Shown here: positions 34,951 to 46,410 of the stretch, in pieces
How the letters are laid out: every line of letters begins with the position of its first letter
Position numbering within the stretch: the stretch's first letter is position 1
Source of the DNA: Calliopum simillimum
Lineage: Eukaryota > Arthropoda > Insecta > Diptera > Lauxaniidae
Assembly (NCBI GenBank): GCA_951812925.1
Contig: OX638372.1
Span: 5,518,001-5,582,000, forward strand
Reading direction: 5' to 3'
DNA: 64,000 nucleotides
Position numbers and translations under genes: made by a program
Notes under the pieces: model-generated
Told to the model about the DNA's origin: nothing
Databases searched by the model: none
Seen by the model: the letters and a program-made list of their open reading frames with translations, nothing else

Positions 34951-37900
34951 CATTTTAATTTTAAAGCTTTAAATGAAGAGAAATGAGAAATACCACTTGG
35001 TGATCCTGTAAATTACTGCATTATGAGCATAATTTTTGCTATATTCCAGTACGCTTGTTTCACATACTTTAAAATTTGGAACCCTTTCTGCATTTTATTT
35101 TACTGTGAATATTAAAAGTTAAGCAGCTGTTCGCTCTGTTGCAAGTTCATTTGCATAGATTTTCGTAATTACAATGCAACCAGTGTGCCCAACTGCCGCC
35201 ACTGCAAAACGTGCACATTCAACTTGTAATAAAGTCCGACAAGAAAGGCGCCGAAAAAAAAGGACTTTTTTACGAAAAGTTGTTAAACTTCAAAACAACA
35301 GTTGTTGTCGATAATTAAGTTCCTTTTCGCATTATCCTTTTAATTGCAATCTCTGAGAATTGTCGCTTTTTGGCGCATTTTAAATTTAAATTTTTTTTTC
35401 CATTTTCTATTTTCCTGCTTTTCCAATTTCTGTTTGCAGTCATTTTTGCTGTTTGCTGCTTTTGTGCTACACAGCTGCTATTCACGCGTTGGTGTTGGTG
35501 TTGCAGCCGTTGGCAAATTCTCGTAACATTTTCACACCAACACTTTCAACACATAACAAATAAAAAAAAGAACACGCACACACAGAAAACAACGTCATTT
35601 CACACACAGTTCGCACCAAAAAATACAAAACGAATTTTACAAAACGTTAAGGATTTTCGCACCCGCTAAATGCATTTGTGTCCTTGCAGTGCTCTTTCAT
35701 GATGGTGCGAAATATGCGCCACGCCATGTTTGTGTGAATGCAACAATAGTTAAATATTTTTTTCCTTTTTTTCATTACTTTTCTTCATTGTTTTTTCGTT
35801 TGTATTTGTCACCGCCACATCCGGTGTGGTGTAAAGTTTACTGTTTTTTTCAGTCACCATGTACTATTGGAGAAGGGTATAAGGTTATATGGTTAGATAT
35901 CAAACACACTTCTTAAAAAATCTTTTCGAAACGTTTCAAAACATCTAAATTTGTGCAATTTCCTCTAAGTAAAGAAAGGTTTTGATACCGGCGTTGCCCG
36001 CGTTATATCTTCTGGAACAACTTGCAGTAGTAGCAACAGTAGTAAAGAAAAAGATTTCAAGTGGACATGCCCTGTTGTTACTTGGAAGGAGCTTAGCTTT
36101 TAAGAAAATACAAAACAAGGTCATCAATAACCTTTTCAGGTTGAAAACTTTTTTCGAAGTAAAATTGAAGCGATTTAAACCACTTTTTTTGTTTTTTTTT
36201 CATTTCACAGTAAAATTATCAACTTTTTTGCGAATGTTGTCCATAATGTAAACAAATAAATATATTCTGATTTTCGGAATTTTTTTAAATATTGTTTATA
36301 GTCTCGGGTGATTTGTCATTTTCTTGCATTTTTTATTTTTTTAAGTTAAGTTGAAGTAGGTACATTCTTTTATTTTAAATAAATGAGTTCCTTTAAAAAT
36401 CTCTTTTAATTTACGGTTTTATAGTAGTTTAACAAAAAGGTGCCATATCCCCCGGGCTTACCCTACCTAAAATATCTCTTATACGCAAAATGTTAACAAC
36501 TCACTCAAATAGTAGTTTTATCGACTTTCAAAACGTTTGAATTCCGCTTCAAATTTGTTTTCGAAACTGAAATCGGGAACTGGACTGCTCAATTGGAAAA
36601 TGAACAAAAGTTACAGCAAACTTGATGGGGTACATTATACTCTATTTATCTTTCTACTTTCAACTTGTATAGAACTTTGTGCGAGAAAAGATAAGCAGCA
36701 TCCTATCTTGTCCCAGCAGCATGTTTCCATAAAGCATGCTTGGTCCAACTGGGTGTACGGAAACAACAGCAATGGAACAAGCGATTGTCTTGATATCCTC
36801 ATTCAGCTGTTAATTCCATTATATTTAATACAGTCATCATACAAAATAGCTCTGCCTCTTTACTCCCTCAAATTTCAGTTGATTTTTTTGCATTTTTTTC
36901 TATGTCTTCTGACACTTCTTTGACGATTTTTTTTTTCTCTTGCAAGTCCACTGTGTTGATGTCGCTGGAAAGGGGGAAAAATGACTGCTGTTGATATGCA
37001 GATGGATGGATTAATGTCTCACTGTCTCAGCAGCAAGTTGTTGTCTATCTTGCTGTCTGACGGTCGGTGCTGCTGCTTTTGATGTTGCTGCTCCTCTTAT
37101 TGAAGACAATGAGCGGCATTTTGTTTTTTCTCTCTCTTGCTCCATTTTGCTATAGTTGACTCTTATCCGGCGCTTATACTGTATCGGTCATACACTTTAT
37201 ATGTTTGTATGTATGTGTGTGTGAATGTTTTTATGTAATGTGCCATAATGTACTTTGTTGCCAGTTGACGGGGTTCTAAAAAGTTAACATTTTCTAAATT
37301 AGAAAATGGCTAAAAATGACACAATACAGGGTGATATGTTTTTTTAAAAAATTAGTATTATATGTAGGTGAAAGATGAACAAAAAAGGGGCATTGAGCTC
37401 TTTCTAAGAAATTTGATTTTAAGACATTTAAGCATTTGAACCAGCATGGAAAAAACGCTCTCACGAAGTCTTTGTAAAATTTGTGAAATTTTTCAAACAA
37501 TTTTTTCAAGAAGAATATTAATTTTGAAAAGCAGTCTTTAGGTCAACCACATACTATACTTATCCTCAAACATTTTTTCTGTCTAAGCCCAAGTCCAAGT
37601 CTTAGCAAAATGTTCTCTCAGGATTTGCAAGTTATATCTCATACATATGTTAAATTCAGTCTTTTAACTTCCTTCCAAAACCTGAATTTTTCACACCCTG
37701 TACCTTAACTCGATCCCCTGCCTCCAGCTCATGTTGCAACTTACCACCACACCCATTATTGCATTCATGAATGGACTACTGCTGCTGTTGCAGTAAAGCA
37801 GCCAATGTTGCCATTTATCTATAGAGAAACCTCTGCAAGTAATCAACAAAATTGAATTTTCATCGTGTGGTCATCCTCTGATGGTATTCTTTTCTATACG

Positions 37901-38020
37901 TCTCTGTCCTTCTCTTTCTTCCCCAACTTCTGTGTGCATTCTCTTGCCTTTAGCTGTGTGTTAGTGTAACTATATATGTTTGTATGCAAGAGTGTAAGTA
38001 TGTATTTATATGTATGTGTA
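34951..38020. other. Non-coding DNA with one possible exon
   Basis: Mostly T-rich and low-complexity. 36.44 kb has one GGTGCCATATCCCCC end-like phrase similar to those at 20.2 kb. A CTG/TTG-rich patch lies at 37025-37100. The possible exon at 36.6 kb is listed separately. Confidence 0.45.
36600..36923 (+). CDS. Possible first exon or short open frame of unknown function
   Basis: An in-frame ATG at 36600 starts MNKSYSKLDG, followed by a hydrophobic stretch (TLFIFLLSTCIEL) that could be a signal or anchor, then a more coding-like part (ARKDKQHPILSQQHVSIKHA, SNWVYGNNSNGTSDC). After about 36800 it turns into low-complexity Leu/Phe and stops at 36923. I see no strong donor site and recognise no family. 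It could be a genuine first exon of a secreted or membrane protein, or chance. Confidence 0.2.
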   Translation: MNKSYSKLDGVHYTLFIFLLSTCIELCARKDKQHPILSQQHVSIKHAWSNWVYGNNSNGTSDCLDILIQLLIPLYLIQSSYKIALPLYSLKFQLIFLHFFLCLLTLL

Positions 38021-38261
38021 AGTACCCAAGGGGAAAAGTAGTGCTTCAAAAACCCTTCTGAAGTGCATCCTTTTCACCAATAAGCGCTTCCGCTCCGTAA
38101 GAACAATACTTTCTTTTTAACATTGGATGTCATAGGATGTAAGCGAGCAAAAACTTACCGCAGCCTTACCAAAAAAGAGTTTTTAAAGCGCTTATTTGTA
38201 ATGCTGCGGTAAGCGTTTTTTCAATAAAATTAAAAAAAGAAAAAAAAAGAAAAAAAAAAAT

Positions 38262-38354
38262 TGGCCGCGCCAGGATTTGAATCCACGACCCTCCGCGTGC
38301 TAGATATTTTTTTCTTACATTTACCAACCCTTTAGACCGCTCCACCAACGCCCG
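38262..38354 (-). other. tRNA-like segment with pol III-type boxes and T tract
   Basis: On the minus strand TGGTGGAGCGG fits the A-box consensus TRGYNNARNGG fully. GATTCAAATCC fits the B box with one mismatch. Directly after GGCGCGGCCAA comes a run of ten T (38260-38251), a pol III stop. The layout resembles a class II (Ser/Leu-like) tRNA, but the T-stem has mismatches and no normal anticodon loop can be drawn, so it is a derived or dead copy. Confidence 0.6.
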
Positions 38355-38400
38355 ATGATATGAAGAGGTATTAAATTTGTATATTAAGCAAATGTTGTCC

Positions 38401-38830
38401 TGCAGCATTACAGAGAATCATTGTGCAATCAGTTTCAATTCAAGTAAGCAAAAGTAATTAAAAATGAGAAATTAAAATAGAAAAGTGAAATAAAAAAGGT
38501 TGAATAAGAAATATTTTAATAAAAAAAAAAAATAAAGCAAAAACAAATAAAAAAAAGGAAAAAAAAAATCACCCGGGCTGGGTTCGAACTCACGTTGTTC
38601 TTACTGCAGCCTTATATGGAATCATTGTGTAATCAATTTCAATTCGGTTAAACAAAAGTAAATTAATAAGAGAAAGGAAAATAGAAAAGTGAAATAAAAG
38701 ATGTTGAATAAAAAATATTTAATTAAAAAAAAAAAATAAAGCAAAAAAAAGTAAAAAAAAGTAAAAAAAAAAATCTCCCGGGCTGGGTTCGAACGCACGT
38801 TGTTCTTACTGCAGCCTTATAAAAAATCAT
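38401..38830. repeat. Two tandem 204-205-bp units with T-arm-like ends
   Basis: Unit 1 is 38401-38604 and unit 2 is 38605-38809, with the start of a third from 38810. Each begins TGCAGC(A/C)TTA, contains 'ATCATTGTG(C/T)AATCA' and an A-rich stretch, and ends with GGGCTGGGTTCGAAC...CACGTTGTTCTTAC. On the minus strand each has GTTCGAACCCAGCCCGGG followed by at least nine T, like a tRNA T-arm, acceptor and pol III terminator. No A box is clear in these copies. Confidence 0.75.
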
Positions 38831-39544
38831 TGCGATAAAGCTTCTAAATTTCTATGGGGACAAGCACTTTTGAAGTGCTTGGATCAGAAGCGCTAGAAAT
38901 TTTTCCTCTTGGGTAAAAACGCAAAGCTTTTCGTTGCAAAATTACCACGATAAAAATTGGATTACTTTATATTTCCTACCCTAACGATTTTAAAAAAATA
39001 ATTTTTTTTTCTTCAAATTTTTTTTCTTTTTTTTTGAAATGTTGCATGCAACAACAGTGGAATGATAAATGAGCTGCGATGGATGACGTTAAATCAAGCT
39101 AAGTGCATTAATGTTGCGGTTTTACAATATAAGCGGCAACGACGACGCAATTTTACACAAGTAGCAGCAAGCAGGATACACCATAGCTTTATGCTCTATG
39201 AGCCAAGCCAGTAGCCTTTTAGTACTTTTACAATTCAATTTTTATTTTTTTTTTATTCAACTCTTTCGGATGGATGAGCAGCTGCACAGACACCTTGTAT
39301 TAAATTTTCATTGATTTTAATGAGTACAGCACTTTTATGTGGGAAATTATGCAATACTTTGCTTTTTAATTAAGTGGACTTGGGGAGCGTAAAGAAAGAA
39401 AATGCTAGGAGCCCATTACCTGTGGTTGCTTGATAAGGATACTTTGTTCAGCAGTCAGTATTGAATGTGTTTATTGGCTAAAAATATGTACAATTTACAA
39501 TAAATAGAAAAAGAGTCAGCTCGAATTTGCCAAAGTAGAAATCC

Positions 39545-39870
39545 AAGAAAAAAAACTAATGCCTAAAAGCATGCAACACATTTTCGATAATTTCTTATAG
39601 AAAAATAAACTTCAGTGACCCTGTGAATGTAGTGGAATGAAACAGCAAGATCAGTCGATAACGATCAACTGATTACAACCGAAAGCAACGAGAAACCAAA
39701 TTAAGCGTGTGGTTGAAAGCAACAAAAAGAAATTTCAAGGAGGTAAAGCAGCTTCAAGTTTTCACTTGAAGATATCGATATTGCAACCAGCAGTTCAGAT
39801 TTGGTTTGATTGCAGTACAATAAAATGTAGTTTGCGACAGAATAACTCGTTATTTCAAGTGCAACTTATG
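39545..39870 (+). promoter_or_regulatory. Promoter-like repeated unit, copy 4 of 4
   Basis: It starts near 'AATGCCTAAAAGCATGCAAC', then TTGCAACCAGCAGTTCAGATTT (split: TTGCAACCAG, CAGTTCAGATTT) and the core GGTTTGATTGCAGTACAATA (39803-39822). It is the most diverged copy. About 80 bp further on, AACA|GTAAGTTT at 39899 looks like a splice donor, so a spliced non-coding leader is possible. Confidence 0.4.
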
Positions 39871-40565
39871 TTTTTAACTTAAAGAACTTTATCTCAAACA
39901 GTAAGTTTTTGTATTTCATCAAAAAATTAATAAAATTCTCTACAATAAAATCACTCATAGCTTATTCATCAAGCGAACTCTTTTCCACAGCAAAACTTTT
40001 TAAAGTTTAGCTCGTTAAATTTTTTATTAATTTCTAATTAGCATTTTTCCCTCTTTTTCCAGTCCATTTATATGCATGTTTAAACGGCAAAGGATTTTCG
40101 GTGGCATCACTTCTTTCGTGGCCTCTGGGGAAATGTATAAGCTGCTTTTTTGTGGCTGGTTTTACTTACATTTTTATTGTTTTTGTGGGTATATACGCAA
40201 TATACACAAAAGCATAAATTACATGCATAAAGTAAAATAAATAAATGACAGCGAATAAAATAGCGGTATGCAGTGTTTCTTACTACTGCAATATGCCGCT
40301 TTATCCTTGCGCGCTTTTCTCTAAAACATTCATAAAATATTTCTAAAACATATTTTAAATAACTGAACTCGCTCGTTGACTCTGCAGTCAAACGAATGCA
40401 CACACACTCGCACATTAATGTGAACACTTGAACACAGAACGACCATGTGTAAGGGACAGGCAGCATAGCAAAAGAGTAGCATCCCAATTGGAAAATCAAA
40501 AAATAAATTCACTTTTCTGTTTTTATCAATATCTTTCATTAAATTTTTCGTTCAATATTTATTTT

Positions 40566-41338
40566 CTCATTTATTCATTTATTCATTTATTCATTTATTC
40601 ATTTATTCATTTATTCATTTATTCATTTATTCATTTATTCATTTATTCATTTATTCATTTATTCATTTATTCATTTATTTATTTATTCATTTATTCATTT
40701 ATTCATTTATTCATTTATTCATTTATTCATTTATTCATTTATTCATTTATTCATTTATTCATTTATTCATTTATTCATTTATTCATTTATTCATTTATTC
40801 ATTTATTCATTTATTCATTTATTCATTTATTCATTTATTCATTTATTCATTTATTCATTTATTCATTTATTCACTTATTCATTTATTCATTTATTCATTT
40901 ATTCATTTATTCATTTATTCATTTATTCATTTATTCATTTATTCATTTATTCATTTATTCATTTATTCATTTATTCATTTATTCATTTATTCATTTATTC
41001 ATTTATTCATTTATTCATTTATTCATTTATTCATTTATTCATTTATTCATTTATTCATTTATTCATTTATTCATTTATTCATTTATTCATTTATTCATTT
41101 ATTCATTTATTCATTTATTCATTTATTCATTTATTCATTTATTCATTTATTCATTTATTCATTTATTCATTTATTCATTTATTCATTTATTCATTTATTC
41201 ATTTATTCATTTATTCATTTATTCATTTATTCATTTATTCATTTATTCATTTATTCATTTATTCATTTATTCATTTATTCATTTATTCATTTATTCATTT
41301 ATTCATTTATTCATTAATTCATTTATTCATTTAATCGT
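40566..41338 (+). repeat. 8-bp satellite (ATTCATTT)n, about 96 copies
   Basis: About 770 bp of nearly perfect ATTCATTT repeats. Only a few units differ, for example ATTTATTT near 40677, ATTCACTT near 40871 and ATTAATTC near 41313. Because 8 is not a multiple of 3 and the unit has no plus-strand stop in any register, all three plus frames are open and encode the same octapeptide cycle (SFIHLFIY). The 304-codon frame here is therefore an artefact. Confidence 0.97.
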
Positions 41339-41428
41339 TTAATCATTTAATCATTTAATTATTAAATCATTTAATTATTAAATCATTTGATCATTTAATC
41401 AATTAATCATTTGATCATATAATCACTT
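41339..41428 (+). repeat. Degenerate edge of the 8-bp satellite
   Basis: Variants such as ATCATTTA, ATTATTAA and ATCATTTG continue for about 90 bases with falling similarity, then a T run of 23 bases (41438-41460). This looks like an ageing edge of the array. Confidence 0.75.
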
Positions 41429-41460
41429 TTCACTTATTTTTTTTTTTTTTTTTTTTTTTT

Positions 41461-42860
41461 GTTTTTTTTTTTTTATCATTTCATATCCATTTTTCCACAA
41501 GGACAATATCAAGGTAACATGGCCCTAAAAGTAACAATAACGAGCAAAATATGGAAGCTGTAAAAGACAAATGAAAATTGCTTAACAAATTTGAAATTTC
41601 TTAAACACCAAAGCCCCAAAAAAAACGAGAAAAAAATCTGCTAATGTTCGTTGATGCCACCTGTAGGCAAATAAACGAACGAATGAGCCAACCAACCAAG
41701 AGCAACCATTACAAATACAACGACAACGACAAGAACAAGTATTTCTATGTAACGGGATTTTGATTATCCTTAAAGGAGCTGCTTTAGCTGCCGTTTAAAA
41801 TTCAGTTAAGAAGAAGAAAGAACAAAAAAAAAAGGCAACTAAAACAAAAAACAAAGAGAAAGTTATTTCAAAGGCAAAAGTTTTGACAAAATTTTTATCA
41901 AAACTTTGGGGTTGGTTACCAACATTGGACTGGAGCGAAGATGGCTGGCTGTAGAGAATGGGTATAAACAGCGTATGTGCGCCAAAGTTGCTGTTGTGAT
42001 TATAAAGCAACAACAAAGAATACAATGAAACGCTTTTGACATGTGTCAGTTTGAGGGTTCCCGCAATGATTTGCTCCATGTTGTCTTTTCAGTATTGTTG
42101 TTGTTGTTGCATTTACGGTCGAAATCATCATTTGTAAGGTAAATGGCATATCAGGTATGATTTCTCTTTTTTTCTTATTTTAAATGTTATGTTAACTACA
42201 GCGAAATGTCAAAACAACAACCCAAAAAAAAAATGACAAACGTAAAATAATCATTTGTGATTTTGTTCGTTGTTGTTGTTGCTCCTTATTAAGGAATAAA
42301 CAACAAAAATAAATACCCTCCAGCTTATTAGAATTAATGTTGTTGTATAACTTTTTTTTTCCTTCTCCGAAGCTTGCGGTTGCGGTGGGCGTTTGTGGTT
42401 AATAAAACATAAAATGTCGAAGTTGGCAACACTTTTGTGTAAATAAATTGAATTCAACGTTTTGCCCAGAAGTCATAAAATGGCGCATCCCCAAAACTGA
42501 AGTTGTCATAAAGTTAAATAGAAGTTTTCAAAGTTAATCTTAGATTTGATTTATTTTAATTTAAGGAGCTTGTAGTCAGTCGTGTAATGCCTGAAAATGC
42601 AGAAACATTTTTGATATTTTCTTTTTTCAAGCTTCAAATGCTTAAGGGCATATTTTGGCGTTCTTAATAGAAATGTCTCTATATAGGATAATGGCTAACG
42701 TTATGCTTTTTTCTCTTTTGAATTTTTCTTGGCTGTTTTTGAAACATATTATTAATAATTGTATTGAATAGAAACATAATCTTCGATTATAAGATTTTTA
42801 TTCACACACCTTAATTTCTGATTGCATGTCATAGTAAACCCAGCTGAGACACCGAACCCT
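41461..42860. other. Non-coding DNA, no gene recognised
   Basis: AT-rich sequence with GTT/CAA runs at 42094-42110, 42270-42282 and 41700-41730. No domain, splice pattern or element boundary is seen. Confidence 0.45.
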
Positions 42861-42872
42861 CGATAACATAGG

Positions 42873-43060
42873 TACACAAAAAAAAAGTGGAATGAACTTT
42901 TTGTTTTTTATACATATGCACTTTTTTAATGTACTTTTTGACGTTGAATCCGACTAAATCCTCAGAATTGTCAATATTCCTGCAGTATTTCGAGATATAC
43001 TTGCCTGAATTTGGAGAAAACGTTGTTTTCAGACTTATATCGTAGCTACAGGAAATGGCG
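42873..43060 (+). repeat. Dispersed repeat shared with 57.1 kb, copy 1
   Basis: 'ACACAAAAAAAAAGTGGAAT', 'TGTACTTTTTGACGTTGAAT', 'CCGACTAAATCCTCAGAATT' and 'TCGAGATATACTTG' occur in the same order and spacing at 57100-57245. The right boundary is unclear. Confidence 0.65.
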
Positions 43061-43399
43061 AAATCAATTTTTTTTAATGGCATCGAATAGCTACGCTTTT
43101 CCCTATGAAAATATACCTTCAAACTTTTCCAAAGGAACTCTTACTTTCGGAGTTATGAATCTTCACCTTTTCCTGTAGCTTATGTAGATTTGAAGCGGAA
43201 TTCAAACGTTTTGAAAAGTCAAAAAAAAAAAACCACCAATTATGTGTGTGCTAAGACTTTAGAAGACATTTTGTTTTTCAAATTTGTTTTACTTGGGAAA
43301 CATACACAAAATTTAAATCCAACTCCGCTACTGTCATCTGTCATCTATTAACAGACCACTGCAAAATTTTGAGTGAGCTGGGTCATTTAAGTAGTTTGT

Positions 43400-44342
43400 G
43401 TTTGACAGCCATTGAAAGCAAACATCAGCAAGAATTTAAATAAAAATTAAAAAAAAAAAAAACATCACCAAAATTAAGAAAAGGCTTGACAAATACGTTG
43501 TGGACTCTGCACCATCAATTTTAATGGATAAGAAGTGGCTTACTGAGATCTGTTTTGGACGTACCAATGACGCCAAATGTTTAGTTCACCCAACTGAAGT
43601 CGTCACGATAGAAATCGTCAATAAAATCCATGGAATGACATTGGACGATCGGAGAATGAAAGTTTGCTCACACTCGACCATAAACGCAATCGTGTGACTA
43701 CTTCAAATTAAAGTTTGATGCAATTCCAACGAGTTTTTCTACCGTTTTGTTATGGTGAACGAATCATAGATCCACCGGAAGACACCAGAGACCAAAAATC
43801 AAGATTGTGGGTTCCTTCGTGAAAACATGCCACAAAGAAGGACAAGGTGGGTCCGTCGGCCAATCATAGCCACTTTTGTGATACACATGTTGTCATTCAA
43901 TTCGATTACATTGAAAAGGGTAAAACAATCACCACCGTATATTATTCTGAACTTTTGGACATATTTGATATTGATTTGAAGTACTTAGAAACGACCGCGT
44001 TGGGCAAAGAAAAATATGCTGTTTCATCTAGAAAATTTATTTACGTTTGAAGTCCCTGTGGCAAAAACCCATAAATTGGGCTACGAATTGCTACCCCATT
44101 CAGCATATTTTCCAAACATAGACCCCTACGACTATTTCCTATTTCCAGGCCTGCAGAAATAGAAATAGCGGTCAGAGATTTGGGTCGAATGAATAGGTCA
44201 TTGCTGAGGGCCATGCGAAAACCAATTATTTAGAAGAAATACAAAAATTGGCAAAAATGCTTAACTTAGGCTATGTTGGGAAATAAACAGTTTTATGCCG
44301 AAAAAAAAACATCATGTTCAAAAAGTCTCAAACTTAGCAAAC
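43400..44342 (+). pseudogene. Dead mariner-family transposase
   Basis: Fragments in shifting frames match mariner transposase in order: DSAPSILMDKKWL and GRTNDAKC (43501-43590), TIEIVNKIHGMTLDDRRMKV (43600-43672), then after a gap VNES-stop-IHRKTPETKNQ (43753-43805), DYIEKGKTITTVYYSELLDI (43903-43962), KLGYELLPHSAYFPN (44075-44118) and DYFLFPGLQK (44130-44160). Many stops and frameshifts are present, and the HTH-linker and a central part are missing. The first catalytic Asp (MDET in the family) reads VNES. Terminal repeats could not be placed. Confidence 0.85.
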
Positions 44343-44344
44343 TT

Positions 44345-46220
44345 GCCCTAGCATCTTAATTTTTTGTTATTGTTAAATATTTTTGAAAAAAAAAACTTGC
44401 CAGAAAAAATCCTTTTTTCGATGAAAATTCCAAAGTCGAACATTTTACTTTTTCGAAACAACTGTATTATTTCGCTTCTATGATTTGAAATCTTTAAAAG
44501 CCGGATGCAACCTAACCACCCTACATTATCCAATACAGTTCAAAGAATATAAAAGAAATTTATTTCCTTAATTCAGGAAAAATCCATATCATGGCATTTC
44601 GTATAAGTTATGTTTACTGATATCTGGTTGAAACCAAAAAGTCGATAATTTCGCTCCGAAAAGCAAAACATCTGAAATAGTCGTTAAAACCTTTTCAATT
44701 TCACTTTGAAATTCAAACCTCATATAAAAGTTTAAGAAATTTAAAGCAATTAACATGTAGAGAACAGTTTAGAGAAATTGAAAAAAAAAATTGAGGCTCT
44801 TAAAATTTAATTCCCAACCAATGCCTTAGGCAAATACCAAAATATTTGTATCAATAAAAGAAACATCTTCATCAGCATCACGTTACTTTCCACCACTTCA
44901 AATTACTTAATATTCCAACAACAATAACAACAGCACATTTAGTTGTTGTTGTTTTTTTAAGATGAACAATCTGAATACTGGTAACAACGTTATCATAGGT
45001 AGGGTTGCCTAGGTTGCCACGTGTCAAGGCTTAAATGACAATTTAACGCTGCTTAATCCTTGTTGTATGAGTACGCAACATTTTTTCAATGTTGTTGCTC
45101 AAGTTGTTGTTGTTGTTGTTAATTGTTTTCAAATGCCATTTTATTCTTTACCTTTTCATGTTGTAGCCAACCCAATAGTCTTTGCTCGCAAGGCTTTTGG
45201 AGTGCTCGTACTTGTCGTATGTGTGGTTCAGTTCCTTTGCTCTTTGATCTTTAGCGCACAATGTTGCCACCACGAAGGGTTGTTTGTGGTCTTTTGTTTT
45301 TTTCGGTGGAAGGGGGGGATTTTCCCTTAAGCTCTGCACTTCTTTTGCCAGAGGTAGAGATTGTGTTTTTTTTATTTTCATACAAATTTCATTTGTTTAA
45401 AATCTTAGGCAACGCTTCGTCGATTACGGAGTGTGTTAAATGATAAGCGATGCTCTTGGTTTGATAGAGCCGCATTTATTTGATAAGGCTTTTTAAGCCG
45501 CTTTTATCTTTCAGCTATCTAGTTGAAGATATTTATGTTGAAACATGTTTCCTTTAAGTCGATTTAGTAAGCGTATACCTTTAGCAACAATATTTTAAGT
45601 TTTTGCACAGAAACTTTCCTTAACTTTTAATTAACCAAATGACTTTGCACATCACAAACAAACCAATTGTCCAACCAAGCAAAATGTCAATATTTGGAAA
45701 AAAAAATGATTGATTTCTCGATCTATTGCGTTAACCCGTTAAATGCAAGTGCAAAGTTCAAAGTACGCATTTCAGACACACAAGGTTCAATCATTTTTCA
45801 ACATTCAACTCCAACATTGTCACTTGTTGTGTCCAAAAAAAAAAAAAATTGAATGTCCAAAATTAGCAATTTTCTGCAGAAATCAATTAGAAACTTGTAC
45901 CTTCATACCTACCTACTGGTACCTAGTGTTTTCAATGTTACCATCCATTGCTTTGGTCACACAGGCTTCTATAGCACCAACTAGGGAACTGTCCAAATTG
46001 ACAAAAATGTTTTTCGTGCTTCTGAAGTGTCATTTATAATTGTCAGTATCGTTATAGCAGCACATCAGCTACAACAACAACAGCAACAAGAAACAACGAC
46101 ACGAATCGATTGAATGCGTCATAAAAAAATAAATGTCCAAATCAAACGTCAAACGCGTCACTTGAAAATTTCTACTTCAATGAATGAATGGTTGACAGCC
46201 GAAGCAGCAAAATCGAAATT
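44345..46220. other. Non-coding DNA, no gene recognised
   Basis: It contains a GTT run (45102-45119) and several random open frames. 'TAGGGTTGCC' at 45001 resembles the element end at 58.86 kb, but no partner is found nearby. Confidence 0.45.
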
Positions 46221-46224
46221 TCTA

Positions 46225-46410
46225 CACTGGAAAAAATTGTCGCTAATATTTTGTGCACCTTAAAGGTAGTCCTGAGAGTACTTGAAATTTAGAGATTGAA
46301 GAAACTTTCGAGATATTTCAGTAATTTGAATTTTTTTAATTTTTCAAAATTTCCCACATTTGATTTGATTTTTTCATGAACTATATTTTGTACAAAATTT
46401 TTTCTCAGTG
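46225..46410. mobile_element. Small TA-flanked MITE
   Basis: TA at 46223-46224, then CACTGGAAAAAATT, answers AATTTTTTCTCAGTG ending at 46410 with TA at 46411-46412. The inverted repeats continue loosely (GCTAATATTTTGTGCACC versus the complement of TATATTTTGTACAAAATT). At 186 bp it is non-autonomous, with a Tc1/mariner-type target site. Confidence 0.6.

Larger units (their letters stand above)
38025..38913. mobile_element. TA-flanked inverted-repeat element carrying tRNA-like modules
   Basis: CCCAAGGGGAAAA at 38025-38037 and TTTTTCCTCTTGGG at 38900-38913 form terminal inverted repeats flanked by TA (38023-38024, 38914-38915). Both subterminal regions carry GAAGTGC and GCGCTT words. Inside are an inverted pair built on CTTACCGCAGCCTTA (about 38154 and 38203), a tRNA-like segment (38262-38354), and two tandem 204-205-bp units, each ending in a tRNA T-arm-like sequence. 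No transposase is present. The target and ends suggest mobilisation by a Tc1/mariner-class enzyme. Confidence 0.7.

Noticed and set aside
38262..38354. Functional tRNA gene
   Set aside because: The A box is good, but the T-stem has mismatches, the anticodon loop cannot be drawn properly and the segment lies inside an inverted-repeat element.
40428..41342. 304-codon open frame with a repeating octapeptide
   Set aside because: It is a translation of the 8-bp satellite, which is open in every plus frame. There is no real coding evidence.
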